A stretch of 64,000 nt of DNA from Rhizomys pruinosus (GCA_009823505.1 VZQC01004535.1:53652-117651); one strand, 5' to 3'. Positions 1-10,870 are shown, numbered from the stretch's first letter. The notes: a model not told the origin generated them from the letters alone. Program-made: numbers and translations.

Positions 1-424
1 TAGAGAAGCCCAGAAGTCCTTTTGTGTCTGTGCCTGCTGCTGCCCACACACACTGGCATCCTCAGTTCTGCTCTGCACTGCCTTCTCCAGCCTCCTGCCT
101 CCACACAGCCATCCTTGTGTCTCCGAATCTCCATTCTGTGGGGACGCCAGTCATCAGATGCAGGTCCAACCTTGTCTAATATGACTTCACTAATTCCAGC
201 TCAAGCACCTCATAACTAGAGTCACGTGCACAGGCACATGATATCAAGGTAGAGACAGCCTTGGGGGATCCACTTCAACCTTCAATAATAGGTCATTGTC
301 ACCGGTGAGCATTGGGCCCACGATGCTGCCTTCCATCTGATGTGCTGTGCCCAGCCCGCTGAGTGCCCTGAGGCCCCGCCCACCATGTGCTGCCCATACT
401 TGTGCCTGATAAGGCCACCCTGGG
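1..424 (+). repeat. Duplicated intergenic block, first partial copy
   Basis: This stretch is nearly identical to 1586-1920 and to 51396-51730. All begin with the same 'tagagaagcccagaagtcc' text and run through 'ggggatccacttcaacc'. In the 51-kb unit this block lies between one cystatin B gene and the next, so here it is a stray end of another unit. I see no gene in it. Confidence 0.8.
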
Positions 425-589
425 GTGTGTGACTGTGCTGGGTAGCTTTAGTGTCAACTTGACACACCTAGGTTGAGGGAGATTCGATTGGGGAATTGGT
501 TCCATTGGATTGGCCTGTGGCCACATCTGTGGAGTATTGTCTTGATGGTCGAGCAGTGTGGGAGGGCCCAGCCCACAATGAGTGGTGCC
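425..589 (+). mobile_element. MaLR/ORR1-like LTR, 5' half
   Basis: The 'gtgtcaacttgacaca' start and the 'gggagggcccagcccac' segment are characteristic of rodent MaLR (ORR1-type) LTRs. The element stops exactly at the N at 590. Its 3' half appears only at 3204. Confidence 0.55.
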
Positions 590-590
590 N
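590..590. other. Ambiguous base / probable scaffold join
   Basis: A single N lies inside an LTR. The text to its right (a GT-rich short repeat) belongs to the cystatin-unit block, not to the LTR, so this is probably a contig join. Confidence 0.6.
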
Positions 591-690
591 TCGGTGTTGG
601 TCGGGTGGCGGTGTTGGCTGGGTTGTGGTGTTGGCTGGGTGGTGCTGTTGGCTGGGTGGTGGGTTACAGACGAAGGTGGGTGGCAGGGCA
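591..690 (+). repeat. Short VNTR with ggctgggtggtg-type units
   Basis: Degenerate tandem units of roughly 12-20 bp (ggctgggtggtg, ggctgggttgtggtg). The same motif recurs at 32369-32468 and 60789-60840, always at the start of the same duplicated block, so it marks equivalent positions in different units. Confidence 0.7.
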
Positions 691-1917
691 AAGAGAGCTG
701 GTTTCACTCTGGCTTCATTGGAAAGCCTGAATGGTCACTAGACTGACTTCTAGGAGTGAGGGGAGACTGGAGGGTCAGTTGGGGTTGGATTTTCTGTCGC
801 CTGGGTCTCTGGGGTCTGTGCAGCTCTGAGGGCTGGGGTAGGACAGGACACAGCCCCATGAACCTGCCACCAGCTAGGAGACGTGCCAGCCTCGGGGCAC
901 AGCACACACTGAGCTGCTTTGGGGTGTGCAGCTGCTGACTGCCAGCAGGGTGGCCCCTCTGGGAAGGAGCAGGGACTCTGCCAGGTGGCACCCTGCCTGC
1001 CCTGGGCAGGAACCAAGGATGCATTTCTGCCCACAGCCAGCTGTGATGTCTGGGAATGAATTAGAGAACTATGTGCACAGACCTGAGTGCTATGGGGCCT
1101 CCAGGGTCCAGGGCTATGTGGCCTGCTGCATCCCTTGCTGGGACCCTCATGCCTGGGCAGGTTCTGTCCTGGCCTGGATGATGTCAGAGTCACCAGAGAA
1201 TCTTGAGAAACTGGGCTGTGTGTGCATGAGGGCCTGGAGGTGACAGGCAGAAGCTCAGTAGTGGTTCTGACACGAGGCCCAGGGGGAGCCGTGGGAGCTA
1301 CGGAGAGCTTAGAGCAGGGCAGGAGGTCAGCCCAGTACAGAGATGTGCCCAGAGCCAGTGATGCTGGAGCAGGAGGTAGGGGAAGCTGCGTCCCCTCTTT
1401 GGTCTGAAACATGGGCAAAGCCGAGCATTAAGGGGCAGCCGGGTCCTTGCCTGGCCGTGGGCACCCAGCACGTCATCCAGCTGCAACCAACACCACAGCC
1501 CCATGGCCCAAGCAGCAAGAGCTTATTCCCACAGGTCTGGAGTCTGAGGTCCAATGTCCAGGTGAGGGCAGAGCCACAGGCTCTAGAGAAGCCCAGAAGT
1601 CCTTTTGTGTCTGTGCCTGCTGCTGCCCACACACACTGGCATCCTCAGCTCTGCTCTGCGCTGCTTTCTCCAGACTCCTGCCTCCACACAGCCGTCCTTG
1701 TTTCTCTGAATCTCCATTCTGTGGGGACGCCAGCCATCAGATGCAGGTCCAACCTTCTCTAACATGACTTCACTAATTCCAGCTCAAGCACCTCATAACT
1801 AGAGTCACGTGCACAGGCTCATGATATCAAGGTAGAGACAGCCTTGGGGGATCCACTTCAACCTTCAATAATAGATCATTGTCATAAGTGAGCATCTGGG
1901 CCCAAGATGCTGTCTTC

Positions 1918-2143
1918 TTTTTTTCTTTTTTTTGAAATATTTTTTTATGTGTATGAGTGTACTGTCTGCATGCATGTTTGTGGACCTGTGTTGTGCAATA
2001 CTGTGGAGGTCAGAAGAGGGTGTCGGATTCCTGTGTAACTGGAGTTAAACATGGTTCTTAGCTGCCATGTGGGTGCTGGGGATTGAACCTGGTTCCTCTG
2101 CAAGAGCAGTCAGTGCACTTAACCGCTAGGTTACCTCATGAGC
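1918..2143 (-). mobile_element. B2-like SINE
   Basis: Read on the minus strand it starts with the tRNA-derived head (gagctcatgaggtaacctagcggtt; box B 'ggttcaatcc') and ends in an A-rich tail, seen as the T-run at 1918-1945. It is absent at the equivalent site near 51,720, so it inserted after duplication. Confidence 0.8.
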
Positions 2144-2941
2144 CCAAGATACTGTCTTCTACCTGATGTCCTGTGCCCACCCCACTGAATGTCCTGAGGC
2201 CCTGCCCACCATGTGCTACCCTTACTTGTGCCTCATAAAGGCCACCCTGGGGTGGGTGACACATTTCCTGCTTAGGCCTGGTGGAGGTCCAAGTGATGGA
2301 TTTGTCTGGTGTGGGTTTGCGTGGGTCTTGCACATGCTGTCAGCATTGCTGTCAGTTCACATGAGCAAGTTCCCAGCCACCTGGAAAACTCTGCTTCCTC
2401 GTGGTCACCCATCACCCTGGCTCTTACAGCCATCCACCCCTCCTCTGCAGTGGTCCTTCAGTCCTGGGGAGGAGGTCAACTCTAGGAGTCCTATCCAGGC
2501 ACATGCACTCTGCAGTCTCTCATTCTCTACATTGTGCTCAGTTGTGGCTTTCTGTGTTACTCACTCTCTGCATGAGGAATCTTCCCTGCAGAGAACTGAG
2601 AGATGCATTAGTGTTCTCTCTGCCTCCTGAGCCTTGGGTGTAGAGGTTGCATTATAGATGTGTCACTTAGGGCTGGGAGCCTCACACTTATTCTCTTCAT
2701 TTGATCAGTTGTAGAACTCTGTAATAGTCTCCATCTGTTTCAGAAAGAAGTTTCTTCCATTAGTGGTGAGGGGTATGCTTGTCTGTAAATATAAGGATAC
2801 CTACTTAGCATACAGGAAGACATTACATTGTCTAGGCCCATGACTGACATACAGGGTTTTCTCTAGGATCTGTAACCTCTCAGCCATGTATATTTGGCTG
2901 TTTACAGTACTGCACATGAGTTCCCTCTGATCCAACTAATT

Positions 2942-3092
2942 TGTTTTTGTACTTTTGAGAGGGTTTCTCTGCAGGCCCAGCTGCCCTGGAAATCAGTATG
3001 TAGACAACACTGACCTTGAAATCACAGAGACCTACCTGCTACTGCCTCCAAAGTGCTGGGTTTAAAGGTGTGCTCATCCAGCCCAGCCCAAC
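2942..3092 (-). mobile_element. B1-like SINE, diverged
   Basis: Reverse-complement B1 text (gagagggtttctctgcagg, aaagtgctgggtttaaagg). The equivalent copy lies at about 52530-52670, so it predates the duplication. Confidence 0.7.
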
Positions 3093-3134
3093 TAATATTT
3101 GTAAAGACCTCATCACAAAGAGTGACATCCTGTT

Positions 3135-3202
3135 AAATGTGGTAGCATACACCTTTAGTCCCAGCCCTCAGGACGCAGAGGCAGGTTGATCAGTGTAAGA
3201 GT
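3135..3202 (+). mobile_element. B1 SINE, left half only, cut at the N
   Basis: 'gtggtagcatacacctttag' is the B1 head. The full element is present at 52713-52835. Here it ends at the N at 3203, which is consistent with a contig end. Confidence 0.7.
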
Positions 3203-3203
3203 N
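3203..3203. other. Ambiguous base / probable scaffold join
   Basis: B1 text to the left and the middle of a MaLR LTR to the right; neither element is complete across the N. Confidence 0.6.
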
Positions 3204-3395
3204 GCCAGTGAACAGCATTCCTCCGGGGCCTGTGCTTCAGCTCCTGCCTCCAGGTTCCTGCCCTGAGTTCCTGCCTTGGGCTCCCTGAGTGATGAACTGT
3301 GACCCAGGAGGTGTAAGCTGAATAAACCCTTTCCTCCCCAAATTGGTGTCAGTCAGAGTGTTTTCTCACAGCAGTGGAAGACAAACTAGAACAGT
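3204..3395 (+). mobile_element. MaLR/ORR1-like LTR, 3' half
   Basis: Contains 'gctcctgcctccaggttcc', 'gtgtaagctgaataaaccc' (polyadenylation signal aataaa) and 'ctttcctccccaa', the 3' part of the LTR family whose 5' half ends at 589. Confidence 0.6.
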
Positions 3396-3429
3396 GACAC
3401 ATCTCTTCATATTTAGGCCTGGCAGAAGT

Positions 3430-3775
3430 CCAAGTGGTGGTGGTCCTGGAGCAGGCAGATCTGGAGGGATCTAACAGGTCCTGTGGCTGCCGGCTTCCGC
3501 CTGGCCTTACAACAGCCCCATGTAAGCTGTTCTCCCTCAGCAAGGGGGCCAGGGACTGAGACCCTCAAGCTGGTGTCTCCAGCTGGCCCTGTTCTGATCG
3601 CAGGACCCACCCTGTCTTCACAAATCCCTTGCGAAGGAACCAGTTGTCCTGGTTCTCTGGAAGTGGGATCCCTAGTAACGGGCTCCAGCACTTCACTCAT
3701 AGGCCACGTTATCTGTAGGAAAACAGACGTCAGACTTAGGGTTCCAGTCCATCTTGGTCAACTAATATTTGTGTT
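3430..3775 (+). repeat. Duplicated intergenic block fragment
   Basis: Matches 33530-33860 (shared 'gcagatctggagggatc', 'gtaagctgttctccct', 'gaaccagttgtcct'). No gene recognised. Confidence 0.7.
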
Positions 3776-3792
3776 TTAAATTTTTTATTGCA

Positions 3793-3930
3793 AGTGGGGT
3801 GTGGTGGCACACACCTTTAATCCCAGCACTCAGAGGCAGGTCGATCTCTTTGAGTTCAAGGCCAGCCTGGTCTACATAGTGAGTTACAGGCCAGCTGGGG
3901 CTACAGGGCTACCCTGTCTCAAAAGGACCA
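3793..3930 (+). mobile_element. B1 SINE
   Basis: Complete B1 with 'gtggtggcacacacctttaa', 'ttcaaggccagcctggtcta' and the 'accctgtctcaaaa' end followed by an A-run. Confidence 0.85.
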
Positions 3931-3950
3931 AAAAAAAAAATTTTTTTTTT

Positions 3951-4089
3951 GCTGGGTGTGGTGGCAGACACCTTTAATCCCAGCACTTGGAAAACAGAGG
4001 CAGGCAGATCTCTTAGTTTGAGGCTAACCAGGTCTATAAAGGGAGTTTCAGGCCAAATGGGGTTACAGGGAAACCCTGTCTCAAAAAGA
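3951..4089 (+). mobile_element. B1 SINE
   Basis: A second B1 directly after the first, separated by an A/T run; head 'gctgggtgtggtggcagaca', end 'aaaccctgtctcaaaaag'. Confidence 0.85.
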
Positions 4090-4497
4090 AACCCCCCAAT
4101 TTTTTATTGAATTGTTGTGCATTTCATACATCTTGATCATTTTAGACCCTGTCCCCCATCTACACTTCCTTATAGAGTCCCCCCACCAGACTCCATGCAT
4201 TCATCCTGTCATATATGTTACTGTGTGGCCCACAAACTGAATCAAGTTTGTGTTCCCCAAATGTCCCTCGACGTGAGTCCACCCACTGGAGCCTGGTCAC
4301 CTACCTAGCATCACCCCTTAAAGATCAACTCACCTTCACCCGGCAGTGATCAGCTGCCAACAGTTCTCCAGCTAAAGCTGGGCTTCTGATTAGTAGTGGG
4401 GGGGGGATCCACTTAAACCTTCAATAATAGGTCATTGTCACAGGTGAGCATTGAGGGTCCAAGTTCACATGGCCATTTAAGATGGCCCTGGCCAATG
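4090..4497. other. No gene seen; duplicated flank
   Basis: Resembles 33865-34080 in part ('catacatcttgatcat', 'gtgagtccacccactggagc'). No coding potential or structured RNA recognised. Confidence 0.5.
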
Positions 4498-4722
4498 AGG
4501 CTGGAGAGATGACCTAGCAGTTAAGAGCGCCGACTGCTCCTGCAGAGGGCCTATGTTCGATCCCCAGCACCCACATGTTGGCTGAGAACCGTCTTTAACT
4601 CCAGTTCCAGGGGAGTCTGACGCCCTCTTCTGGCCTCTGTGGCATTGCACAACACGGGTGTGCAGACCTGCATGCAGACAGTACATTCATATGCATAAAA
4701 AATAAATAAAAATAAAATAAAA
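4498..4722 (+). mobile_element. B2-like SINE
   Basis: tRNA-like head 'ggctggagagatgacctagc', box B 'ttcgatccccagcaccca', then the B2 body and an ataaaataaaat tail. Confidence 0.85.
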
Positions 4723-4856
4723 TCAAAAGATGGCCCTGGTCAGGCATAATGGGGGCATGTGTAGCATTCTAGCAACTGGAGGCTGAGGCAGGAGGAGTTC
4801 CAGCTCAAGGCCAACCTGGGCTACATATTGAAATTATGTATCAAAATTAAAATCCA

Positions 4857-4970
4857 GGGCTGGAGTGATGGCTCAGATGCTACAGAGTTTGCTGTGCCCA
4901 GTGTGAGGACCAGAGTTCAGATCCCCAGAGTCCACATAGATGCCAGGTGGTATGACAGTGTTCAGAGCTG
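4857..4970 (+). mobile_element. tRNA-derived SINE (B2/B3-related), diverged
   Basis: Head 'gggctggagtgatggctcag' and box B-like 'gttcagatccccagagtcc'. The same element occurs at 13625-13720 and 53545-53640. Confidence 0.6.
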
Positions 4971-5035
4971 AGAAAGACAAGACTAGATCCCTGACCAGGT
5001 TGGCTATCTAACTAGCTGTGCAGCATGCTAGGAAG

Positions 5036-5055
5036 ATGAGAGAGAGGGAGAGAGA

Positions 5056-5103
<48 letters not shown>
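5036..5103. repeat. (GA)n microsatellite
   Basis: About 68 bases of almost pure ga/gaga(gg) repeat. Confidence 0.95.
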
Positions 5104-5107
<4 letters not shown>

Positions 5108-5423
5108 GATCATTAAAAAAGTGATATCCTGATTTTCAGGGACACACCATTGGGAGTGAGGGACAATTGCCCTGCTTCGTGCTCCTCCTTCTGCACAGTC
5201 ACTCCCTCAAAAAAGGCCAAAATTTTTTTAAAGAAAGAAACCTGGGGCTGGAGAGATTGGTACTGGTCAGCTCGAGATTCCACTAGTGAACCTTCCTCAG
5301 TGAGTGAGGTGGAGACCCCGGACATCAGCCTCAAGCCTCTGTCACCCTCGAGCCTCCACGTACACACATGCACCATGCCTCTACATACATGTACCATGCC
5401 TCCACACACACATACACATATAG

Positions 5424-5790
5424 GTAGGCTACCCCCGGGCCTGATTAGTAGGCCACGTTGCTGAATTTCTTGTTGCGCCATCAACATGGCGCCCCTCCTG
5501 GCAACAGCTGCATGTACCCCCTGCACTGAGCTTGTAAACAGTGTGTAAACATCCATAGATGCATGTGCAGGCTGAGGGCTATGTAACTCATGATCAAATT
5601 GACCTTTTTGATGATTGGATGCATTCTAATGCTGTCTGTGCTGATTGGTAGAAGCTTCCTATATACCCTGTACTGGAAAATAGAGTTTTGCGTTTCACCT
5701 TCTGACGCACTCCTGGAGTGATCTTTTGTTCTGTTGCACTTACCCTTGGTAGAGAGGGGACCAAGGACCTGTCAAATGAAGGTCGACACA
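5424..5790 (+). mobile_element. 5' LTR of a Lys-primer ERV
   Basis: Matches the start and the 3' half of the LTR at 8182-8824 (gtaggc.ac, 'gctgaatttcttg', 'gaagcttcctatataccc', ending in ...gacaca). The TATA-like 'ctatatacc' lies at about 5658. It is immediately followed by a tRNA-Lys primer site. Confidence 0.8.
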
Positions 5791-5808
5791 TGGCGCCTGA
5801 ACAGGGAC
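5791..5808 (+). other. Primer-binding site, tRNA-Lys3 type
   Basis: 'tggcgcctgaacagggac' differs by one base from the 18-nt complement of the tRNA-Lys(UUU) 3' end. This places the element among Lys-primed (class II, ERVK-like) retroviruses. Confidence 0.85.
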
Positions 5809-5905
5809 CCTCAGGCCTACCACGAGCCTGGAGTTTCAGGTAAGTGACCCCTTCACAGTCACACCAACTGACTCACAGACCATTTGTCTACCACAAGCTT
5901 GGAGT

Positions 5906-6583
5906 TTGGGGTACGTGGTCCATTCCATGGTTAATTCACGGTCACACCAAGTGACCCCTTCCCCCCCACAGAACAATTGGCTGCATACTCTGCTCCAGTC
6001 TCACTGCTTGGAGGTTAGTGAAAGTCAGGCCCAGGAGCTATGGAAGACCCTGCTAGGTTTTGCCCCTTGGTTGAACGAAGAGGAAAGGGAGCAGGCTCTA
6101 GAGCGGGAGGCCCCCAGGGTTGCGTGCAGGGCCAAAGGCAAAAAGAAACTGCTTGATGTCCCGAAGGAGCTGCCCCGCAGCTCCAGACTGGGCAGGAAAC
6201 AGAACTATACCCATGTCACACTCAGCAAGGGAGGAGGCACTGCCCTGGAACGCCCTGCCACCCCACCCCCTTCATCTTCGTATCCTTCCCTGCTGCCCTG
6301 TTGGCCCCTCAGAAGCCCAATACCTCCTGGTCTCAGCTCCTTTGCAAGCAAAGGGGCCAGGAACGGGTTGAGGGGGGACAACCCCCCCCCGGCTGGATGG
6401 GGTTTTCCCAACTATTGGCACCCCTGTTCACGCTTTTCCCATGAACCTAGTACCAACAGCACAGTGCCCTTTGCCATGGTATCTCCAGACCCCCAATCCC
6501 TGGACCAGAGACCCCTCTTCCTTGCTCTTAAGACCTTTGTCACCCCCTTCATCTTTATCTGCTTTAAAACTTTTTTTAGGTGA
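5906..6583 (+). pseudogene. ERV gag-like remnant (matrix region)
   Basis: An open frame of 225 codons begins about 100 bases after the primer site, where gag would start. Residues about 24-60 have the pattern L-x(4)-CLEVS...ELW...PWL, which resembles the betaretroviral matrix fold (a leucine-rich helix, a short 'xVS' turn, then 'PW'). The C-terminal part is proline-rich and then loses similarity. No capsid, protease or polymerase follows, so this is a truncated gag in an internally deleted element. Assignment as matrix rests on pattern only. Confidence 0.45.
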
Positions 6584-6839
6584 TCTGAAGAATGTGGGCT
6601 TTAGTTCCAGTGCTCTGGAGGCAAAGGCAGGTGGACTTCCGGGGGAGGTTGGCACCAGGCTGGTCTAGGTATTTGAGTGTCAAGACAGCTGCTGTTGGGG
6701 GACCATGTCTAAAATAAGCTTGGGAACTTTTTTTTATATGTCAAACAGTCCTTAATAATGAGTCAAGATAAACAAATTAGTCTGAAACTACAGGCGTCTG
6801 TGTACTGTTTTGGCCTTTGGGCCTTCTCTAGCCTTTGGC

Positions 6840-7150
6840 CCTGTAGAAGAGAAGGAAAGATGATTAGGGACAGATGGTCAGGGACAAGTCAGGGACAAAT
6901 CAGGGACAGGTTAGAGACAAATGGTCAGGTTAGGTTCACATCAGAGCTAGGTCAGGGTCAGCTAGTTAGGGTTGGGTGGTTGGGAGGGGGCCCAGCAGTC
7001 AACAAATGGATCTCAGGTGTTCGTATGGTACTGAGGACGCCTATTCTAATCATGTAAGAACTCCTATAGCAGGAGAACCTGCAATATAATTTTGAAAACA
7101 AAACAAATGGTGGGTCACCCACCAGCACCTCCTACAATGTGTGTGGATAT
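6840..7150. other. ERV internal remnant with short repeats
   Basis: Contains several imperfect copies of 'gggacaaatcagggacag'-like 10-20 bp units (6865-6930). No gene recognised. Its place between gag-like and env-like remnants shows where pol was lost. Confidence 0.4.
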
Positions 7151-7159
7151 TCTTTCTTT

Positions 7160-7372
7160 TTTTAATTTTTTTATGTGTATGAGTGTAGTGTCTGCATGCA
7201 GGTCTGTGCACCCGTGTCATGCAATGCCGCAGAGGTCAGAAGAGGGCTTTGGATGCCCCTGGGATTATAGTTAAAGATGTTTCTCAGCCGCCATGTGGGT
7301 GCTGGGGATCGAACCCGGGTCCTCTGCAAAAGCAGTCGGCGCTCTTAACCTCTAGGCCATCTCTCCAGCCCC
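7160..7372 (-). mobile_element. B2-like SINE inside the ERV
   Basis: Reverse-complement B2 (box B as 'gggatcgaacccgggtcc', head as 'ccatctctccagcccc'). It inserted after the ERV. Confidence 0.85.
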
Positions 7373-7505
7373 TCTTCTTTCTTTCTTTTATCACAAGGTT
7401 AAAAAAAAAAAAACCCAAGAGAGGTCAAACTCCAGCAAGGCCACTGTCTTCTCCACCTGCTCGCCCCTTGGCTTCGTTCTCATTCCTGTAAATATCACCA
7501 GCTGC

Positions 7506-7978
7506 TTGACTAGCCCCACCCTCCAAGAAGGAGAATATGTTTTCTTTCTAGATGGCTATCAGACTCGGGACTCCTGTTTACGGGCCTCCTGCTTGGAGCC
7601 AATTGACCTGATGGGCTCAGCTATGGCTCCTGGAGTCACTATTTCCAACCAAATAGCTCAAGCACAGCCCTCCATAACCTGCTATCGGTGACATCAGAAG
7701 GGTTCAACACTGCTGCCTCCTCCCTCGAGTATGTTAGGCTGAGCATCACAAATTTACAGACTCAATTGGACATTCATGCAATGTTACTAGAAGCCATATT
7801 GCACATGATGGGACTGTCAGTTCAGCAACCCCTTCAAACTCTTGCTTTGGGGAATTGTGTTTCTGGTCTTGCTCAGTTGCGGCAGGTTGCATTGATCTGG
7901 GGTAAGGGCACACTGTCGGCTGAAATCATCCAGGAGCATATCCCCACTCAGGCCCCGTTCAGGCCCATCCAGCCCTGA
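7506..7978 (+). pseudogene. ERV 3' coding remnant (possibly env transmembrane)
   Basis: Two overlapping open frames (7506-7691 and 7688-7978) precede the polypurine tract, where env lies in a provirus. The second has a leucine/isoleucine heptad stretch (residues about 14-40), which could be the coiled coil of an env transmembrane subunit, but no disulphide loop or membrane anchor is visible. The env reading is tentative. Confidence 0.3.
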
Positions 7979-8080
7979 CACAGCTGCATTGATCTAGGGT
8001 AAGGGCGATGTTGGCTGAAATCGTCTACGAGCATGTCCCCACTCAGGCCCCGTTCAGGTCCATCCGGCCCTGACACAGCC
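7888..8080 (+). repeat. Two-copy tandem duplication, about 97 bp
   Basis: 'gcattgatctggggtaaggg...cctgacacagc' (7888-7985) is repeated at 7986-8080 with a few substitutions and a small deletion. Confidence 0.8.
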
Positions 8081-8168
8081 AGAGGGTTCAGACCCCGAGC
8101 CTTGTTCAAGCACAAAATGTGTCAAGGATGGATTTCTGTGTCTCCCTTCCTTGGGGCAATTGATAACT

Positions 8169-8181
8169 AAAAGGGGGGATA
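8169..8181 (+). other. Polypurine tract of the ERV
   Basis: 'aaaaggggggata' lies directly before the TGTAGG start of the 3' LTR, the expected plus-strand primer position. Confidence 0.75.
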
Positions 8182-8377
8182 TGTAGGCCACTCCCAGGCC
8201 TGGTTAGTAAGCCACGTTGTTGAATTTCTTGCTGTGCCATCAACATGGTGCCCTTCCTGGCAACAGCTGCATGCAGCCCCCTTGCTGTGATTAGTTTTGC
8301 CCCCTGTGCTGAACTTGTAAACAGCTATAGAAGCATGTGCAGGCTGAGTACTACGTAATTGCATTATGAAGTTGAAT

Positions 8378-8588
8378 TTCTTTTTTGAGGCAGGGTCTCC
8401 CTTTAGTCCCAGCTGGCCTGGAGGTTGCTATATAGACAAAGCTTGCCTTGAACTCACAGAGATCTGCCTGCCTCTATGTCCTGAGTGCTGGGATTAAAGG
8501 CATGCACCACCAAGCCTGGCCTAAGATGTGCCTCTATGTCCTGAGTGCTGGGATTAAAGGCATGCACCACCAAGCCTGGCCTAAGATG
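8378..8588 (-). mobile_element. B1 SINE with an exact 60-bp internal tandem duplication
   Basis: A reverse-complement B1 inserted in the LTR. The 60-bp segment starting 'tgcctctatgtcctgagtgc' occurs at 8469-8528 and again, identical, at 8529-8588. Confidence 0.8.
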
Positions 8589-8682
8589 GTTCTTAGCCGC
8601 CATGTGGGTGCTGGGAATCAAACCCGGGTCCTCTGTAAGAGCAGTCAGTGCTCTTAACTGCTGAGCCATCTCTCCAGAACTG
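8589..8682 (-). mobile_element. B2 SINE fragment
   Basis: Head half of a reverse-complement B2 ('ttcttagccgccatgtggg', 'gagccatctctccag'). Confidence 0.7.
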
Positions 8683-8825
8683 AAGTTGAACTTTTCAATG
8701 ATTGGATGTGCTCTGATGCTCTCTTTGCTGATTGGTTGAAGCTTCCTATATACCCCATTCTGGAAAATAGACTTTTGAGTTTTGCCCTCTGATGTGCTCC
8801 TGCAGTGGCCCTTTGCTCTGAGGCC

Positions 8826-10870
8826 CACACAAATACACACATGCAGCATATTTCCAGGTATACACACACATGTAGCATGCCTCCAGGTACACACATACAC
8901 ACATGCAGCATGCCTGCAGGTACATACATACACACATGCAGCATGCCTGCTGGTACACACACACATGCAGCATGCCTCCAGGTACATGCACACACATGCA
9001 GCATGCCCCAGGTACACACACAGAGCATGCCTGCAGGTACACACACATGCAGCATGCCTGCAGGTACACACATACACACATGCAGCATGCTTCCGGGTAC
9101 TCACACACATGCAGCATGCCTCCAGATACACAGACACATGCAGCATGCCTCCAGGTACACAGACACATGCAGCATGCCTCCAGGTACACAGACACATGCA
9201 GCATGCCTCCAGGTACACAGACATAATGCGGCATGCCTCTAGGTGCAAACACACATGCGGCATGCCTCCAGGTACAAACACATGCAGCATGCCTCCAGGT
9301 ACACACACACATGCAGCATGCCTCCAGGTACACACACACAACAGCATGCCTCCAGGCACACACACATGCAGCATGCCTCCAGGTACACACACACATGCAG
9401 CATGCCTCCTGGTACACACACACATGCAGCATGCCTCCAGGTACACACACACATGCAACATGCATCCAGTTACACATGCAGCATGCCTCCAGGTACACAC
9501 AAACACATCCAGCATGCAGCATGCCTCCAGGTACACACACACACATGCAGCATGCCTCCAGATACACACACACACATGCAGCATGCCTCCAGGTACACAC
9601 ACACATACACATGCAGTATGCCTCCAGGTGCACACACACATACACACATGCAGCATGCCTGCAGGTACAAACATACACACATGCAGCATGCCTCCAGGCA
9701 CACACACACACATGCCTCCAGGTACACAGACACATGCAGCATGCCTGCAGGTACACACACATGCAGCATGCCTCCAGGTACACACACAGAGCATGTCTGC
9801 AGGTACACACACACATGCAGCATGCCTGCAGGTACACACACACACATACACACATGCAGCATGCTTCCGGGTACGCACAAACATGCAGCATGCCTCCAGA
9901 TACACAGACACATGCAGCATGCCTCCAGGTATACAGACATACATGCAGCATGCCTCTAGGTACACACACACATGCGGCATGCCTCCAGGTACACACGAAC
10001 ACATGCAGCATGCCTCCAGGTATACACACATATGCAGCATGACTCCAGGTACACACACATACACACATGCAGCATGCCTCCGGGTACACACACACACATC
10101 CAGCATGCCTCCAGGTACACAAACACATGCAGCATGCCTCCAGATACACACACATCCAGCATGCCTCCAGGTACACACACACACACATACACATGCAGCA
10201 TGCCTCCAGGTACACACACATACACACATGCAGCATGCCTCCAGATACACACACACACATGCAGCATGCCTCCAGATACATACACATCCAGCATGCCTCC
10301 AGGTACACACACACACATACACATGCAGCATGCCTCCATGTGCACACACACATACAAACATGCAGCATGCCTCCAGGTACACACATACACACATGCAGCA
10401 TGCCTCTAGGTACACACACACATACACATACAGCATGCCTCCAGGTACATACACACATACACACATGCAGCATGCCTCCAGGTACACACACACATACATG
10501 CATCATGCCTCCAGGTACACAAACATGCAGCATGCCTCCAGGTACACACACATGCAGCATGCCTCCAGGTACACACACACATGTAGCATGCCTCCAGGTA
10601 CACACACACAACAGCATGCCTCCAGGTACACACACACATGAAGCATGCCTCCAGGTACACACGCACACATGCAGCATGTCTCCAGGTACACACACAAAAC
10701 AGCATGCCTCCAGGTACACACACATGCAGCATGCTTACAGGTACACACACATGCAGCATGCCTCCAGGTACACACGCACACATGCAGCATGCCTCCAGGT
10801 ACACACACATACACACCATGCAGCATGTCTCCTGCTACACACACATGTAGCATGCCTCCAGGTACACACT
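8826..10870. repeat. 2-kb minisatellite, 21-36 bp units
   Basis: About 75-80 tandem units of the form 'tacacacacacatgcagcatgcctccagg', with a variable-length CA stretch and a fixed 'catgcagcatgcctccag' core. Length changes are in the CA part; core variants include cctgcagg and gcttccggg. Both strands are open over hundreds of codons only because the repeat lacks stop triplets. Small precursors with the same words lie at 5355-5420, 13925-14000 and 53846-54105, so the array probably grew from a pre-existing CA-rich seed. Confidence 0.95.

Larger units (their letters stand above)
691..3134 (+). repeat. Duplicated intergenic block (unit copy)
   Basis: Colinear with 32480-33510 and 60850-61857 in its left part, and with 51360-52712 in its right part. 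It includes the shared segment 'ccagctgtgatgtctggg' and the shared end 'tctggagtctgaggtcc'. Several short ORFs exist, but none is conserved in frame between unit copies and none resembles a known protein. A B2 and a B1 SINE (listed separately) are embedded in it. Confidence 0.75.
8182..8824 (+). mobile_element. 3' LTR of the Lys-primer ERV, interrupted and truncated
   Basis: Starts tgtaggccactcccaggcc, homologous to 5424 onward. It is split by SINE text at 8378-8682, resumes with 'tgattggatgtgctctgatg' and the TATA-like 'cctatatacccc', and loses similarity to the 5' LTR at about 8824, where the minisatellite begins. The last roughly 50 bp of U5 are missing. Confidence 0.75.

Noticed and set aside
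5036..5103. CRISPR-like or regulatory direct repeat array
   Set aside because: It is a simple GA microsatellite; there are no spacers, and the genome is mammalian.
8454..10725. Open frames of 600-680 codons on both strands rich in Cys/His/Thr
   Set aside because: They are translations of the minisatellite. Several frames on both strands stay open because the repeat has no stop triplets, and there is no start context, domain or conservation beyond the repeat.
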